Source: Dactylonectria macrodidyma
Lineage: Eukaryota; Ascomycota; Sordariomycetes; Hypocreales; Nectriaceae
Direction of reading: 5' to 3'
NCBI GenBank assembly: GCA_020744425.1
Contig: JAGMUV010000021.1
Coordinates: forward strand, 310,001 to 374,000
Length of the DNA stretch: 64,000 nucleotides
The notes beneath the pieces were generated by a model. The model made no database searches. It saw only the letters and a list, made by a program, of their open reading frames with translations, and was not told the DNA's origin. The position numbers and the translations under genes are program-made. Positions 63,479 through 64,000 of the stretch are shown here, one piece after another (positions within the stretch are counted from its first letter, which is position 1; each line of letters starts with the position of its first letter).

Positions 63479-63641
63479 TTCGAACATGGAGAAGAAAATA
63501 CAAAAGAAAGTAAGTCAATTGGAGAAAAATTCGATTTTTAACAATTTATCGTAGGTGGTAGCGTGGATCTGACGCGTGCGGCGGAGCGCGTTTGTGGGGC
63601 GGACCAAAGCCAGGGGTGGGCCGTAACTAGGGTGGGCGACT
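63479..63641 (-). mobile_element. 5' end of the truncated Fot1-like element
   Basis: The reverse complement begins AGTCGCCCACCCTAGTTACG and continues to GTCCGCCCCAC, resembling the TIR of the intact element (AGTCAGGCCACCCACTTACG … GACCGCCCCAC), with TA at 63642-63643. Confidence 0.55.
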
Positions 63642-63643
63642 TA

Positions 63644-64000
63644 TAAATATCAGTTAACTTAGTTATATATAAATTCCTCACGAGCCCTGCTACTTTAAGA
63701 AGGAAGGAATCCTCTTCTTCTTCTATATTGATAATATTATCATAGCTTACTGAAAAGCTCGGGAAGATAAGGCTAAGAAAATGATCAAATAGCTCCAATT
63801 GAGATATAAGCTAATAGGTAGCAATCCCATATAATGGTTCATTAGAATAGAAGTTATATAGGACTAACCTTTAAGAAAGATTTAGCTGGCCTCAAAGTTG
63901 CTAGCAATGCCTCCTTCGCAGATAACACCCTTGACTGAAAAAGCTCGCAGGCTTATATAATCAAGCTATTCAATGGGCTAATAGGACAGAGAGCCAGCAA
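63644..64000 (+). pseudogene. Copia-type retrotransposon pol remnant (RNase H), runs off the window
   Basis: The frame near 63895-64000 reads LKVASNASFADNTLD-stop-KSSQAYIIKLFNGLI, the Ty1/Copia RNase H region (usually …DASFADNPDRKSSQGYIF.LFGGPI.W). A TGA and several TAG/TAA stops interrupt it, AT content is high, and it continues past base 64000. Confidence 0.6.

Overview
The window is nuclear DNA of a filamentous ascomycete (Pezizomycotina). The evidence is short introns (about 50-125 nt) with GT...AG borders and CTNAC-type branch points, fungal-only families (DUF3435/FluG-domain protein, bZIP-DUF3425 factor, Helo-like STAND/NLR receptor, Fot1/pogo transposase), and C-to-T decay of old transposons typical of repeat-induced point mutation (RIP). 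It is accessory-type DNA: islands of ordinary metabolic genes separated by transposons of several ages, pseudogenes and fragments of immune-receptor genes. The species cannot be named from the sequence.

Layout. 1-4.1 kb: a Helitron RepHel gene (5' end outside the window) followed by a palindromic repeat that recurs twice elsewhere. 5.4-6.1 kb: an SDR oxidoreductase. 6.4-6.8 kb: the tail of a GPCR. 8.5-9.9 kb: the C-terminal part of a DUF3435 tyrosine-recombinase-like protein. 10.4-11.3 kb: a two-exon gene with an F-box/2EXR-like N-terminus. 11,624-16,777: a heavily RIPped 5,154-bp DNA transposon with ~37-bp terminal inverted repeats and a 6-bp target duplication, sitting in a tRNA-like sequence. 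18.5-19.3 kb: WD40 and TPR remnants of NLRs. 19.4-20.1 kb: two TA-flanked MITEs sharing one TA. 20.6-23.8 kb: an intact Helo-like/NB-ARC/TPR receptor with nearly identical 126-bp TPR repeats. 25.1-26.5 kb: a thermolysin/protealysin-like M4 peptidase. 28.3-28.9 kb: a small secreted protein.

29.8-33.4 kb: a 5'-truncated LINE and a broken TPR-CHAT gene whose TPR repeats match the NLR, then an unknown ORF. 33.7-39.7 kb: a bZIP-DUF3425 gene, a degenerate membrane-protein copy, a frameshifted alcohol dehydrogenase and copies of a dispersed repeat that carries the bZIP promoter and start. 40-50.5 kb: a hAT fragment, a quinone-oxidoreductase-like MDR enzyme, a second MITE copy, a secreted carboxylesterase, a second SDR and a six-exon NmrA-like gene. 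50.5-56 kb: a nest in which the dispersed repeat was hit by LINE B, LINE B by an intact Fot1-like element, and the repeat again by LINE C. 56-59.3 kb: fragments of an Old Yellow Enzyme, a 4-TM membrane-protein gene, an NLR NACHT/telomere-linked-helicase-like chimera and a bZIP pseudogene. 60.2-61.2 kb: an alpha/beta hydrolase. 62-64 kb: a Zn2Cys6 factor C-terminus fused to a decayed Fot1-like copy, and a Copia remnant running off the end.

The intact enzymes (two SDRs, MDR, NmrA-like, esterase, hydrolase, M4 peptidase) do not form one recognisable biosynthetic cluster: there is no PKS, NRPS or terpene synthase. The unifying theme is an NLR/TPR/CHAT immune-type repertoire being duplicated, recombined and broken in a transposon-rich, possibly subtelomeric, region. 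All calls were made by reading translations and motifs; no database search was run.
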